From Mesorhizobium sp. (lineage in GTDB: Bacteria; Pseudomonadota; Alphaproteobacteria; Rhizobiales; Rhizobiaceae), in the NCBI RefSeq assembly GCF_024710845.1, contig NZ_JANJTZ010000068.1:1-64000 (forward strand): DNA of 64,000 nt. The letters run 5' to 3'. A model generated the notes under the pieces. That model did not search any database, was not told the DNA's origin, and saw only the letters and a program-made list of their open reading frames with translations. Of this stretch, positions 18,101 to 28,304 are shown piece by piece. Each line of letters begins with the position of its first letter. Positions within the stretch are counted from its first letter, which is position 1. The translations under genes and the position numbers were made by a program.

Positions 18101-18646
18101 GTAGTCGACGAGTTCCTGGACACCGGCAGGATTGAGGATCGGGATCATCGTGTCGACGAAGAGGAACTCCGTCGCATGTGCATTGGTCGACGATTCGGCG
18201 GTGTGGTCGTCACCCATCAGGGCGAGCACGCCGCCGTTCTTCGACGTGCCGGCGAGGTTGGCGTGGCGGAAGACGTCACCCGAGCGGTCGACGCCCGGCC
18301 CCTTGCCGTACCAGAGCGAGAAGACGCCGTCGTGCTTACCCTCGCCCAGAAGCTCGGTCTGCTGCGAGCCCCAGCAGGCGGTGGCCGCGAGTTCCTCGTT
18401 GAGGCCGGGCTCGAAGACGATGCTGGAAGCTTCGAGCTGTCTCTTCGCGCGCCAGAACTGCTGGTCGAGGCCGCCGAGCGGCGAGCCGCGGTAGCCGGAG
18501 ACGAAGCCGGCCGTATCCAGCCCCATCCGCCGGTCGCGCTCGCGCTGCATCAAAAGCATGCGGATGACGGCCTGCGCACCCGACAGGAAGATCCGCTCCT
18601 TGGCGAGATCGAACTTGTCGTCGAGCGTCACGTCGTGAAGCGTCAT
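15170..18646 (-). CDS. Indolepyruvate ferredoxin oxidoreductase, fused subunits
   Basis: This 1158-residue cytoplasmic enzyme oxidatively decarboxylates a 2-oxoacid (aryl pyruvates in characterised relatives) to acyl-CoA, reducing ferredoxin. The N-terminal half carries the pyrimidine and TPP-binding parts. CSGCPHNSS and GGEGAQWVG lie around residues 430-480, and a CEGCGDCGVKSNC iron-sulfur cluster motif is near 640. The C-terminal part is the gamma (IorB-like) domain with GIGGTGVVTIGAILGMAA. This fusion is normal for rhizobia. ATG 18646 follows GGAGG; a TTG three bases upstream is less likely. Confidence 0.93.
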   Translation of the reverse strand: MTLHDVTLDDKFDLAKERIFLSGAQAVIRMLLMQRERDRRMGLDTAGFVSGYRGSPLGGLDQQFWRAKRQLEASSIVFEPGLNEELAATACWGSQQTELLGEGKHDGVFSLWYGKGPGVDRSGDVFRHANLAGTSKNGGVLALMGDDHTAESSTNAHATEFLFVDTMIPILNPAGVQELVDYGLYGFAMSRFAGTWAAIKCVKDNIESTASVDVSLDRLNIVLPEIDLPPGGLNIRHELDQMGQEARLHEYKRAAAAAFIRANGLNKIIYSGGRSARIGIITVGKSYLDVRQALDDLGIDEARARQIGLRLFKVAAPWPLDVEHIMDFARGLDTVIVVEEKRSLIEVQMRENLYGTATQPLIVGKKDERGDWLFPAKGALDPNDIAIAVGERILKTIGHSEEIAARVAQLKQYQAMLADTKDVANRTPYFCSGCPHNSSTKVPEGSLAGAGIGCHFMALWMDRSTVGFTAMGGEGAQWVGQAPFSKREHMFQNLGDGTYNHSGSLAIRFAHASNANITYKILYNDAVAMTGGQPHEGGLKVDQIARQVRAEGVERIAVVTDQPGKYAGKAEFPPGTTFNHRDDLDEVQRELREVKGISVLLYDQTCAAEKRRRRKRGTFPDPDKRVIINELVCEGCGDCGVKSNCVSVQPVETEFGRKRRIDQSSCNKDFSCVNGFCPSFVTVHGAKLRKAEGIAGAADPLSGVPEPSLFALGQGGWACIVDGIGGTGVVTIGAILGMAAHLEGKGCGMIDMAGLAQKGGAVFSHIRIAPTPDDINAIRVSAGKADLVLGCDLVVSGAKKVLASAREGRTIFVANTAEVMPGDFTRQTDFSLPTERLKKAIRQAVGDENAHFFDATRSASTLFGNSVGANMFMLGFAYQHGGLPVSADAVERAIELNGEAVKMNIAAFRWGRRAAHDPETVSKLAQSVQGGEKPALAQTLDEIVARRVEFLTAYQNAAYAKRYAERIERLRQAEARAVPGSTAVTEAAARNLFKLMAVKDEYEVARLYTDGSFRKQLAAQFQGFDSLEFHLAPPILGRKGSDGLPRKSSFGPWMMKAFGVLAAFKGLRGTALDIFGYSAERRMERRLIAEYEADLDLIEKHLAPASADAAAALASVPALIRGYGHVKAGNVEKAQGERTRLIGRLVASPAKPALQAAE

Positions 18647-18853
18647 CAACGGCCTCCTGCCGGACGGTTGGGTAGGCCGAACCGCCCTCCGTATGACCTA
18701 GTGTTTTCCGCGCCGCTCGGCAACGTCAAACGAAATCAACGCGATCGGCAAAAGAGCAATCGTCGTGAAGAATACGGTGCGAAGGCATTGGCTTAATGAC
18801 CGCAATCGGGGTGCGTCGCGCAACTTTTCGCCGCCCGGTCAAGGGAAGCTCGT

Positions 18854-19372
18854 TCAGGCGCGGCCCGGGCAACCCGCTTCGTTGGTCACGTCGAGCTTGC
18901 CGTCGGGACGTCCGGCGAGATCGGGGTTTGGCGTATAGACCGGCCCCAAGACCAGGGGCCGGTCGGGCAATACCTCCTGGTCCAGGTTTGAGGTGATCGC
19001 CGTCGTGACCTCCTGACGGACGGTCGCATCGGGCCCCTCGATCCTGATTGTCACCGAGTAGGGGCGGTCCTTGCGTACGCAGCGCAGCGGCGGGCTCTCC
19101 AGAACCGTCTTTTCAAGTTTCGGCCAGATCTTCTGGCGCACCACGATCGCTTCGCCGCCTGCCGGATCCTCGAAGCTCGCGACGGCGGTCTGGCCGTCCT
19201 CGACGGGGCCGAGCGGCTTCAGCGTCACCAGGTAGGTCGCAGTGGCGACGCGATAGTTGAATACGAAGAGCTTGCCGGAAATCTCGAACATCTTGCCGGG
19301 CCTGCTCTCGTCCCTGCACGCCCCCAGCATCAGTAGCGAAACGGCTATCGCCAGCCCGAGAGATCTACGCAT
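18854..19372 (-). CDS. Putative lipoprotein of unknown function
   Basis: This 172-residue protein starts MRRSLGLAIAVSLLMLGAC, a lipoprotein signal with lipobox LGAC, so it is probably lipid-anchored at Cys19. The mature part is beta-rich with conserved-looking segments EISGKLFVFNYRVATATYLVTLKPL and RPLVLGPVYTPN. I do not recognise a named family. Its start overlaps the end of the CGNR regulator gene by eight bases, so the two are co-transcribed. Confidence 0.75.
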   Translation of the reverse strand: MRRSLGLAIAVSLLMLGACRDESRPGKMFEISGKLFVFNYRVATATYLVTLKPLGPVEDGQTAVASFEDPAGGEAIVVRQKIWPKLEKTVLESPPLRCVRKDRPYSVTIRIEGPDATVRQEVTTAITSNLDQEVLPDRPLVLGPVYTPNPDLAGRPDGKLDVTNEAGCPGRA

Positions 19373-19976
19373 CGGTCCGCTTCCCTATGTTGTCGCGCGA
19401 TCGGTGATAGTGCCGCCGGGCCTTCTGGCGATTGCCGCAGACGCTCATGTCGCACCACAGGCGGCTGCCGTTGCGGCTCTTGTCGACAAACAGCCAGCCG
19501 CAATTGCCGCAGATACGGATGCGGCGACGCATGTCGGGCTGAAGCAGCGAGAGCGCCGAGACGGCGACAGCCGCTTCGAGCTCGACCCGGCCCTGCCCGG
19601 TGGCAAGGCCCGCCCGATCGCCTGCGATCTCAACCGGTGACGCTGCCAGCGCGCCGGAGCAGCGATCGAGCAGCCGGGCGAGACGGTCGGACCGGATTGT
19701 GCCCGCGATTACCGCGTCGCGGAACAGCGCGTCGGTGGCCTCGCGCAAGGCGACGATCCGCGGCCGCGCGGTGCCCGGCGCAGAAACGACCAGCGCATTG
19801 CCGCCGATCTCCTCCGCCCGGAACCCGGTCGCCGCGGCGGCGAAGCGCTCGATCTCGGCGGGATCGTCGAACCGATCGAAGGTGCGGGTGGGGTCGTCGC
19901 GCAGGACCACGGTGTTCGCAACGTCCAGCGCCAGCACTTCGCCCGAAAACCGGTGCGGGGTCCAGATTGTCTCCAT
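19365..19976 (-). CDS. CGNR zinc-finger (ABATE domain) putative regulator
   Basis: This 203-residue protein has an N-terminal ABATE domain (LDVANTVVLRDDP at residues 16-28) and a C-terminal CGNR zinc finger: CGNCGWLFVD, then WCDMSVCGNRQKARRHYHR near residue 190. CGNR proteins are thought to be DNA-binding stress or detoxification regulators. The start is ATG 19976; TTG at 19982 is possible. Ten bases upstream of the ATG lies a perfect 30-bp dyad, a likely autoregulatory operator shared with the divergent permease gene. Confidence 0.88.
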   Translation of the reverse strand: METIWTPHRFSGEVLALDVANTVVLRDDPTRTFDRFDDPAEIERFAAAATGFRAEEIGGNALVVSAPGTARPRIVALREATDALFRDAVIAGTIRSDRLARLLDRCSGALAASPVEIAGDRAGLATGQGRVELEAAVAVSALSLLQPDMRRRIRICGNCGWLFVDKSRNGSRLWCDMSVCGNRQKARRHYHRSRDNIGKRTDA

Positions 19977-19985
19977 AGCCAAATA

Positions 19986-20015
19986 CTAACTTGCAAAAAG
20001 CATATTGCAAGTTAG
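19986..20015. promoter_or_regulatory. Perfect 11-bp-arm dyad between CGNR gene and permease gene
   Basis: The arms CTAACTTGCAA and TTGCAAGTTAG are perfectly complementary and separated by eight bases. The site sits in the 111-base divergent intergenic region, close to the CGNR start and about 73 bases from the permease start. A dimeric regulator, most simply the CGNR protein, could control both genes from here. Confidence 0.6.
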
Positions 20016-20087
20016 ATTCACTGCGAATGTTCCTCTCGGCGACGCGCTCCGTCGACGTTCTCCCATGAGTGTATCCGCCGGTCCGAG

Positions 20088-20993
20088 ATGGCCTACTTCC
20101 TCCAGCAGCTTCTGAACGGCCTCCACATCGGTTCGATCTACGCGCTGCTCGCCTTCGGCTATGCGCTGACCTACGGCATCCTGCGCCGTGCCAATCTCGC
20201 CCACGGCGCGATCTTCGCGTTCGGCGGCCAGGTGGGGATTCTAGCCACCGTATTCGCCTGGAACGTGCTGTGGCTCACCCTCCCGGCCGCGCTCGGGTTC
20301 GGCGTGCTTCTCGCCTTCGCCTTTGCCGGGTTGGCGGCCCATCTGGTCTCCCGAACGGTCCTCGAGCCGCTGCGCGCCGGCAATCCGAACACGATCGTCG
20401 CCGCCACGCTCGCGGTTGCGATCGTCCTGATGGAACTCGGCCGCCTGTCGATGGACAGTCGCGATTTCTGGCTGCCGCCGATACTGGCCACCACGATCGT
20501 CTTCTGGCGCGACGGCGGCTTTCCCGTGACGCTGACGCTCATCCAGATCGTCGACATGGCGATCGTCGCGGCGGCGGTATCGTTGACGGCGGCCTGGCTC
20601 GCCCTCTCCCGCTTCGGGGCTTCATGGCGCGCGATCTGCGACGATCCGCTGGCGGCCTCCATGTGCGGCATCGATTCGCGCCGGGTCTTCCGCGCGACGG
20701 TCGTCGTGAGCGGCATGCTCGCCGCCCTTGCCGGCGTTCTCGCGGCGATCCATTTCGGCAATATCAGCTTCGACACCGGCCTGGTCTTCGGGCTGAAGGT
20801 GCTGTTCGTCGCCGCGCTCGGCCTTGGCGGCTCGCCATCCTCCTCAGCCCTTGGAGCAATGGGCGTCGGCCTCGCGGAATCCCTCTGGACGGGCTACTTT
20901 CCCGGCGAATGGCGCGACGCCGGCATATTTTCGGCGCTGGTGCTGCTTCTCGTCCTGCGCTCGACCGACCTTTCCCGCCAGCAGAATATGTAG
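20088..20993 (+). CDS. Orphan LivH-like ABC permease
   Basis: This 301-residue membrane protein has LivH features: LLNGLHIGSIYALLAFGYALTYG at residues 8-30, the coupling loop FGASWRAICDDPLAASMCGI near 188, and a C-terminal GLGGSPSSSALGAMGVG segment. There is no LivM, ATPase or binding protein on either side. It must therefore borrow partners from elsewhere, work alone, or be a remnant that has kept an intact frame. It is transcribed divergently from the CGNR regulator. Confidence 0.82.
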   Translation: MAYFLQQLLNGLHIGSIYALLAFGYALTYGILRRANLAHGAIFAFGGQVGILATVFAWNVLWLTLPAALGFGVLLAFAFAGLAAHLVSRTVLEPLRAGNPNTIVAATLAVAIVLMELGRLSMDSRDFWLPPILATTIVFWRDGGFPVTLTLIQIVDMAIVAAAVSLTAAWLALSRFGASWRAICDDPLAASMCGIDSRRVFRATVVVSGMLAALAGVLAAIHFGNISFDTGLVFGLKVLFVAALGLGGSPSSSALGAMGVGLAESLWTGYFPGEWRDAGIFSALVLLLVLRSTDLSRQQNM

Positions 20994-21192
20994 CTACCGC
21001 TGCGACATCCGACCAAAGTTGCGGCAATCTGGTAGTTTCACCATGCTGTCTTGCAGTGCACAAAGATGGTAGGCAGCGCCGGTGCGCGCGGGCGCTGTGA
21101 ATCGGCGCTTGTTTCGCTTACGACTTTTCGGCACTAGGGAATGGCAGCGGAGATCGCGAAGCGACGCGCGGCATCAAATGGGAGGAAAGTGC

Positions 21193-21777
21193 ATGGCGGG
21201 GCTCCTGGCTCTCTCGCGCCTGATCGACCGGCTTAACGAATTCATCGGCAAATGGATCTCCTGGGCGATCCTGGCCGCCGTGCTGGTCAGCGCGACCAAT
21301 GCGGTCATTCGCAAGGCGTTCAACATGTCGTCGAATGCCTGGCTTGAAATGCAATGGTATCTGTTCGGCGCCGCGTTCCTGCTCGCCGCCGCTTATACGC
21401 TGAAGCAGAACGAACACATCCGCGTCGACATCATCTACGGCATGTTCTCGCGCAGGACACAGCACTGGATCGACCTTTTCGGGCACGTCTTCTTCCTGAT
21501 GCCCTTCGTCCTGCTGATGATCTACTACTTCACCCCCTATTTCCTCCTCTCCTACCGCTCCGGCGAAGTCTCCACCAATTCGGGCGGCCTCATCATCTGG
21601 CCGGCGAAATTCCTGCTGCTCGCCGGCTTCGCGCTCCTGGGCATCCAGGGCATTTCCGAAATCATAAAGAAGGTAGCGATCATGCGCGGCGAAATGGACG
21701 ATCCGACACCGTTCATATCGGCCCATGAGGCGGCGGAACTTGAAGCCAAGGCGCTGGTCGAGGAGCTCAAGAAATGA
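21193..21777 (+). CDS. dctQ: TRAP transporter small permease DctQ
   Basis: This 194-residue protein has the four-helix layout of DctQ subunits: KWISWAILAAVLVSATNAVIRK, MQWYLFGAAFLLAAAYTLKQNEHIRVDI (the QNEHIRVD motif is a family hallmark), then two more helices. It belongs to the group associated with mannitol/chloroaromatic-type TRAP systems. The ATG at 21193 follows a near-ideal GGAGGAAAGTGC. Its stop overlaps the dctM start. With DctM it forms a Na+-driven uptake system fed by a periplasmic DctP. Confidence 0.93.
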   Translation: MAGLLALSRLIDRLNEFIGKWISWAILAAVLVSATNAVIRKAFNMSSNAWLEMQWYLFGAAFLLAAAYTLKQNEHIRVDIIYGMFSRRTQHWIDLFGHVFFLMPFVLLMIYYFTPYFLLSYRSGEVSTNSGGLIIWPAKFLLLAGFALLGIQGISEIIKKVAIMRGEMDDPTPFISAHEAAELEAKALVEELKK

Positions 21778-23582
21778 TGGAGTTCATCGCCCAGAACATG
21801 GCGCCGATCATGTTCTTCTCGCTCATCGTCTTCCTTCTCCTCGGCTACCCGGTTGCCTTCGCGCTCGCCGCTAACGGCCTCATGTTCTTCTTCATCGGCG
21901 TGGAACTCGCACCGCTGTCCAACGGCTCGATCAACCTGTCCTGGCCACTGCTCTACGCCTTGCCCGATCGGTTCTACGGCGGCGTCATGGCCAACGAGAC
22001 GCTGCTGGCTATCCCCTTCTTCACATTCATGGGCATCGTGCTCGAACGCTCCGGCATGGCGGAAGACCTGCTCGACACGATCGGCCAGCTCTTCGGCCCG
22101 ATCCGCGGCGGCCTCGCCTATGCCGTCATCCTCGTAGGTGCACTGCTTGCCGCCACCACCGGCGTCGTCGCGGCCTCGGTCATCGCGATGGGCCTAATCT
22201 CGCTGCCCATCATGCTGCGCTACGGCTATGACCGGCGCGCGGCGTCAGGCGTCATTGCGGCGTCCGGAACGTTGGCGCAGATCATCCCGCCCTCACTCGT
22301 GCTGATCGTACTCGCCGACCAGCTCGGCCGCTCGGTCGGCGACATGTACAAGGGCGCCCTGATCCCCGGCCTGATCCTGACCGGGCTCTACATGTCCTAT
22401 ATCCTGATCATGACGATCATCCGGCCGGCCTCCATGCCGGCGCTGCCGCTGGCGGCACGCACATTGGGCTCCGGCGTCATGTCACTGCTCGTGGCGCTGG
22501 CCGGCGCGGTGCTGATCGCCTATGGCGCGCATGTCTGGCTATCCTCGACCCAAGGCGACAACGCCGACATCCTTGGCGCCTCAGTCGGCATCCTTGTGAT
22601 CTACATCGTCGCCATCGCCGATCGCGCGATGAAGTTCGGCCTGATGTCGCGCCTCGCCCAGCAGGTGATCATCGTCCTGATCCCACCGCTGGCGCTGATC
22701 TTCCTCGTCCTCGGCACCATCTTCCTCGGCATCGCGACGCCGACCGAAGGCGGCGCGATGGGCGCGGTGGGTGCGCTGATCATGGCCGCGGCGAAGGGCA
22801 GGCTGAGCCTCGACGTCGTCAAGCAGGCGCTGGCCTCGACCACGCGCCTGTCGTCCTTCGTCCTGTTCATCCTCATCGGCGCGCGCGTGTTCTCGCTCAC
22901 CTTCTACGGCGTCAACGGCCATGTCTGGGTCGAGCACCTGCTGGTGTCGCTGCCGGGCGGCGAGACGGGCTTCCTGATCGCGGTGAACCTTCTGGTGTTC
23001 TTCCTCGCGTTCTTCCTCGACTTCTTCGAGCTCGCCTTCATCATCGTGCCGCTGTTGGCACCGGCCGCAGACCGGCTGGGCATCGACCTTATCTGGTTCG
23101 GCGTCCTGCTCGGCGTGAACATGCAGACCAGCTTCATGCACCCGCCCTTCGGCTTCGCGCTGTTCTACCTCCGCTCGGTGGCGGCCCGCGTGCCCTATCT
23201 CGATCGGGTCACCGGCAAGCAGATCGCGCCGATCACCACCGGCCAGATCTATTGGGGCGCGGTGCCGTTCGTCGGCATTCAGGTGCTGATGGTGGCGCTC
23301 GTGATCACGTTCCCCGGAATGGTGATGCACTACAAGGGCGCCGGTACCGGGATCGATCCCAACACGATCAAGATCGAGGTGCCCGGCTTCGGCGGACCTG
23401 CCGGCGGAAGCGGTCTCGGCGCGCCTGGAGGCCTCGGCCTTCCGCCGCTCGGCGGGCCGGCCCCCGGCCAGCCGGCGCAACCTTCCGGCAACGACCTCAG
23501 CCAGCCGCCGAGCTTCGGCGCGCCGGCCCAGCCCGCCCAGCCGGCGCCGTCGAACGACTTGACGCAGCCGCCTAAGTTCTGA
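21774..23582 (+). CDS. dctM: TRAP transporter large permease DctM with Pro/Gly/Gln tail
   Basis: This 602-residue membrane subunit carries the substrate and sodium ions through about 12-14 helices. Family signatures include LLAIPFFTFMGIVLERSGMAEDLL, SGTLAQIIPPSLVLIVLAD and PTEGGAMGAVGALI. The long middle insertion places it with FcbT3-like large permeases. The last ~80 residues after AGTGIDPNTIKIEVPGFG form a Gly/Pro/Gln low-complexity tail with an imperfect repeat (SGNDLSQPPSF, then PSNDLTQPPKF), unusual for DctM. ATG 21774 overlaps the dctQ stop. Confidence 0.93.
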   Translation: MMEFIAQNMAPIMFFSLIVFLLLGYPVAFALAANGLMFFFIGVELAPLSNGSINLSWPLLYALPDRFYGGVMANETLLAIPFFTFMGIVLERSGMAEDLLDTIGQLFGPIRGGLAYAVILVGALLAATTGVVAASVIAMGLISLPIMLRYGYDRRAASGVIAASGTLAQIIPPSLVLIVLADQLGRSVGDMYKGALIPGLILTGLYMSYILIMTIIRPASMPALPLAARTLGSGVMSLLVALAGAVLIAYGAHVWLSSTQGDNADILGASVGILVIYIVAIADRAMKFGLMSRLAQQVIIVLIPPLALIFLVLGTIFLGIATPTEGGAMGAVGALIMAAAKGRLSLDVVKQALASTTRLSSFVLFILIGARVFSLTFYGVNGHVWVEHLLVSLPGGETGFLIAVNLLVFFLAFFLDFFELAFIIVPLLAPAADRLGIDLIWFGVLLGVNMQTSFMHPPFGFALFYLRSVAARVPYLDRVTGKQIAPITTGQIYWGAVPFVGIQVLMVALVITFPGMVMHYKGAGTGIDPNTIKIEVPGFGGPAGGSGLGAPGGLGLPPLGGPAPGQPAQPSGNDLSQPPSFGAPAQPAQPAPSNDLTQPPKF

Positions 23583-23602
23583 CGGCGACTGCAACGCAAA
23601 TA

Positions 23603-23634
23603 AAAACCCCGGGGTGTCGCCACCCCGGGGTTTT
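23603..23634. terminator. Bidirectional intrinsic terminator between dctM and dctP1
   Basis: A perfect 14-bp stem (AAAACCCCGGGGTG and its complement) encloses a TCGC loop, with A/T runs on both outer sides. It lies 20 bases after the dctM stop and 22 bases after the end of the convergent dctP1, so it should terminate both transcripts. Confidence 0.9.
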
Positions 23635-23656
23635 CGTTTCGACCAGGACGTATCGA

Positions 23657-26200
<2,544 letters not shown>

Positions 26201-26235
26201 TCAGGGCCTTACGCAGCGCTTGGCGTATTTCTACC

Positions 26236-26251
26236 TTAGACATTGGTCTAA
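26236..26251. promoter_or_regulatory. Palindrome upstream of dctP2
   Basis: TTAGAC-ATTG-GTCTAA is a perfect 6-bp inverted repeat in the 298-base gap between dctP2 and the divergent amidotransferase gene. A second TAGACAT copy (minus strand) lies about 45 bases closer to dctP2, and the right half TTGGTCTAACG resembles the half site before dctP1. The rest of the gap shows no gene. Confidence 0.35.
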
Positions 26252-26384
26252 CGATCCTGTTGATCCAGTTACGACTTGTAGTGAGTCAAGCCGGCAGGGA
26301 ACCTGCATCAGGTTGGATTTCTTGCCAGATCGGGTGTAGGAAGCGACTTCACATCGTGACCTGAACAACGCGGATTCAGCATTC

Positions 26385-27158
26385 ATGACGCAGCCCCTCG
26401 TCGCCGTATCGACAGATGTGCGCCAGTTCGAGAACTACACCTGGCACGCCGCGCCCCGGCAGTATCTCGAGGCGGCGATAGCGGGTGCCGGTGTCTTTCC
26501 GGTCCTCATCCCGTCCTTCGGTCCGAGGCTCGACCTCGACGAACTCCTTGACCGCGTCGACGGCGTGATGATCACCGGCTCGAAGTCGAACGTCTTTCCC
26601 GGCCTCTACGGCGGCGACCCGAGCGAAGCCAACGGTCCCTACGACCATGACCGCGACGCCACCACGCTTCCCCTGATTCGCAAGGCGATCGAGCGCGAAG
26701 TGCCCCTGCTCGCCATCTGCCGCGGCATCCAGGAGATGAATGTCGCGCTCGGCGGCACGCTGCACACGGAGGTGCAGGAGATCGAGGGCCGCATGGACCA
26801 CCGCGCGCCGGCGAGCGACGACCAGGACGAACGTTTCGCCATTCGCCAGCGTATCGCGATCAAGCCGGGCACCTGCCTTGCCGGCATCTTCGGCGCGGGC
26901 GAGATTCCGGTGAATTCCGTCCACCGCCAGGCGGTCGACCGGCTGGGCAGGAACCTCCAGGTCGAGGCCGTGGCGGACGACGGCACGGTCGAGGCGGTCT
27001 CGGTGGTCGGCGCCCGGTCGTTTGCCGTCGGCGTGCAGTGGCATCCGGAGTACTGGGTCAAATCCGACGACGCGTCCGCAAGGATCTTCAGGGCGTTCGG
27101 CGAGGCTGCCCGCGCCCATCGCGCCGCCCGCGGCGGAATGCGCGTCGCGGCCGAATAG
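26385..27158 (+). CDS. Class I glutamine-amidotransferase-like hydrolase (PuuD/gamma-glutamyl-GABA hydrolase family)
   Basis: This 257-residue enzyme has the GATase1 catalytic triad: Cys in LAICRGIQEMN near residue 111, and His-Glu in GVQWHPEY near residue 216. VNSVHRQAV is the family's second signature. The family hydrolyses gamma-glutamyl amides such as gamma-glutamyl-GABA. A glutamine-synthetase-like ligase is encoded 8 kb away (35283), which would be the matching ligase if both serve a glutamylated amine route; that link is inference. It is divergent from dctP2. Confidence 0.88.
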   Translation: MTQPLVAVSTDVRQFENYTWHAAPRQYLEAAIAGAGVFPVLIPSFGPRLDLDELLDRVDGVMITGSKSNVFPGLYGGDPSEANGPYDHDRDATTLPLIRKAIEREVPLLAICRGIQEMNVALGGTLHTEVQEIEGRMDHRAPASDDQDERFAIRQRIAIKPGTCLAGIFGAGEIPVNSVHRQAVDRLGRNLQVEAVADDGTVEAVSVVGARSFAVGVQWHPEYWVKSDDASARIFRAFGEAARAHRAARGGMRVAAE

Positions 27159-27198
27159 AAGCCGACACGGCGGCGGGCGCTTCAGGCAGCCTGCCCCT

Positions 27199-28200
27199 CT
27201 ATATGGCGCTGCGTGCGCCGGCGGTGACATGCGCCGTTTCGGCAACGGCGGTCAGCGGCTTACCGGACGCGAACCAGGCTGCGAGATTATCCACGACGAG
27301 GTCGGCCATCGCCGTGCGCGTATGGACCGATGCCGACCCGACATGTGGCAGCAGGCTCGCATTCTCCAGCCTGAGCAGGCTTTCGGGAACATTGGGCTCG
27401 TTGCGGAACACATCGAGCCCGGCGGCCAGGATCGTGCCATCGGCCAGCGCCTGCGCCAACGCGTCCTCGTCCACCGTCGAACCGCGCCCGATATTGATGA
27501 ACACCCCGTTCGGTCCAAGCGCTTCCAGCACCTGTCGGTTCACCGCCTTCTCGGTCGATGCGCCGCCCGGCGCCACCGAAATGAGAGTGTCCACCGCGCC
27601 TGCAAGCCCCAGCAGGCTCGGATACCAGGTATATGCGACGCCCTCGACTGTTCGGCGATTGTAGTAGCTGACCGGCAGTCCGAACGCTTCGATGCGCCGG
27701 GCGATCGCCAATCCAATCCGCCCCATTCCGAAGATGCCGACGCGGCGGCCGCGTAGCGTGGCGCGGGTCAGCGGATAGTCGCCCTTGGACACCCATTTGC
27801 CGGCACGAAGCCAGGCCTCGGCCTTCGGCAGCTCCCGCACCGTGTTCAGGAGCAGTCCGAGTGCCGTATCGGCCACTTCCTCGGTGAGCACGTCCGGCGT
27901 GTTGGTCACCATCACGCCGGTCGAACCCGCATGCTTCGCGTCGACCGCATCATAGCCGACGCCGAAATTGGCGATGATCTCGAGCCTGGGCAAGGCGTCG
28001 ATGAAGGCCGCGCCGATCGTCGTCATCGCCGCCACAGCCCGCACCCGGCCGGCAAGCTCCGGCGTCACCAGGCCCGGATCCGCTGCCGGCAGAGCGACGA
28101 GATCGAATTCCTTGCCGATCCGCGCCACCGCGTGCGGGTGGAGCCTGCCTGGAACGAGCACCGGTATCCTGTCTGTCGAAGCCAATTCTCGCCCTCCCAT
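27199..28200 (-). CDS. 2-hydroxyacid dehydrogenase (glyoxylate/hydroxypyruvate reductase type)
   Basis: This protein of about 333 residues is a D-isomer-specific 2-hydroxyacid dehydrogenase. The NAD(P) motif GIFGMGRIGLAIARR is near residue 150. Catalytic Arg lies in SVAPGG...INIGRGSTVDE, Glu in DVFRNEPNVPE, and His in LLPHVGSAS. I chose ATG 28200 (GGAAG upstream); a TTG at 28185 with an ideal GGGAGGG is a real alternative. It follows the LacI regulator on the same strand. Confidence 0.9.
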   Translation of the reverse strand: MGGRELASTDRIPVLVPGRLHPHAVARIGKEFDLVALPAADPGLVTPELAGRVRAVAAMTTIGAAFIDALPRLEIIANFGVGYDAVDAKHAGSTGVMVTNTPDVLTEEVADTALGLLLNTVRELPKAEAWLRAGKWVSKGDYPLTRATLRGRRVGIFGMGRIGLAIARRIEAFGLPVSYYNRRTVEGVAYTWYPSLLGLAGAVDTLISVAPGGASTEKAVNRQVLEALGPNGVFINIGRGSTVDEDALAQALADGTILAAGLDVFRNEPNVPESLLRLENASLLPHVGSASVHTRTAMADLVVDNLAAWFASGKPLTAVAETAHVTAGARSAI

Positions 28201-28304
28201 CGTCGCTTCCAGCAATAGACCAGGTTCTGTCGGGATTGAACCGTCGTCGCTGGATCACCGCGCGTCGAAACATAGCTCCAGGGCTTGGATCCCGCCCGTC
28301 CGTA

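Noticed and set aside
15242-18796. 1184-codon open frame on the plus strand opposite the indolepyruvate ferredoxin oxidoreductase gene
   Set aside because: Its product is Arg/His/Ala/Asp-rich with no recognisable domain, and it mirrors a well-conserved enzyme on the other strand. It is the usual antisense open frame of GC-rich DNA.
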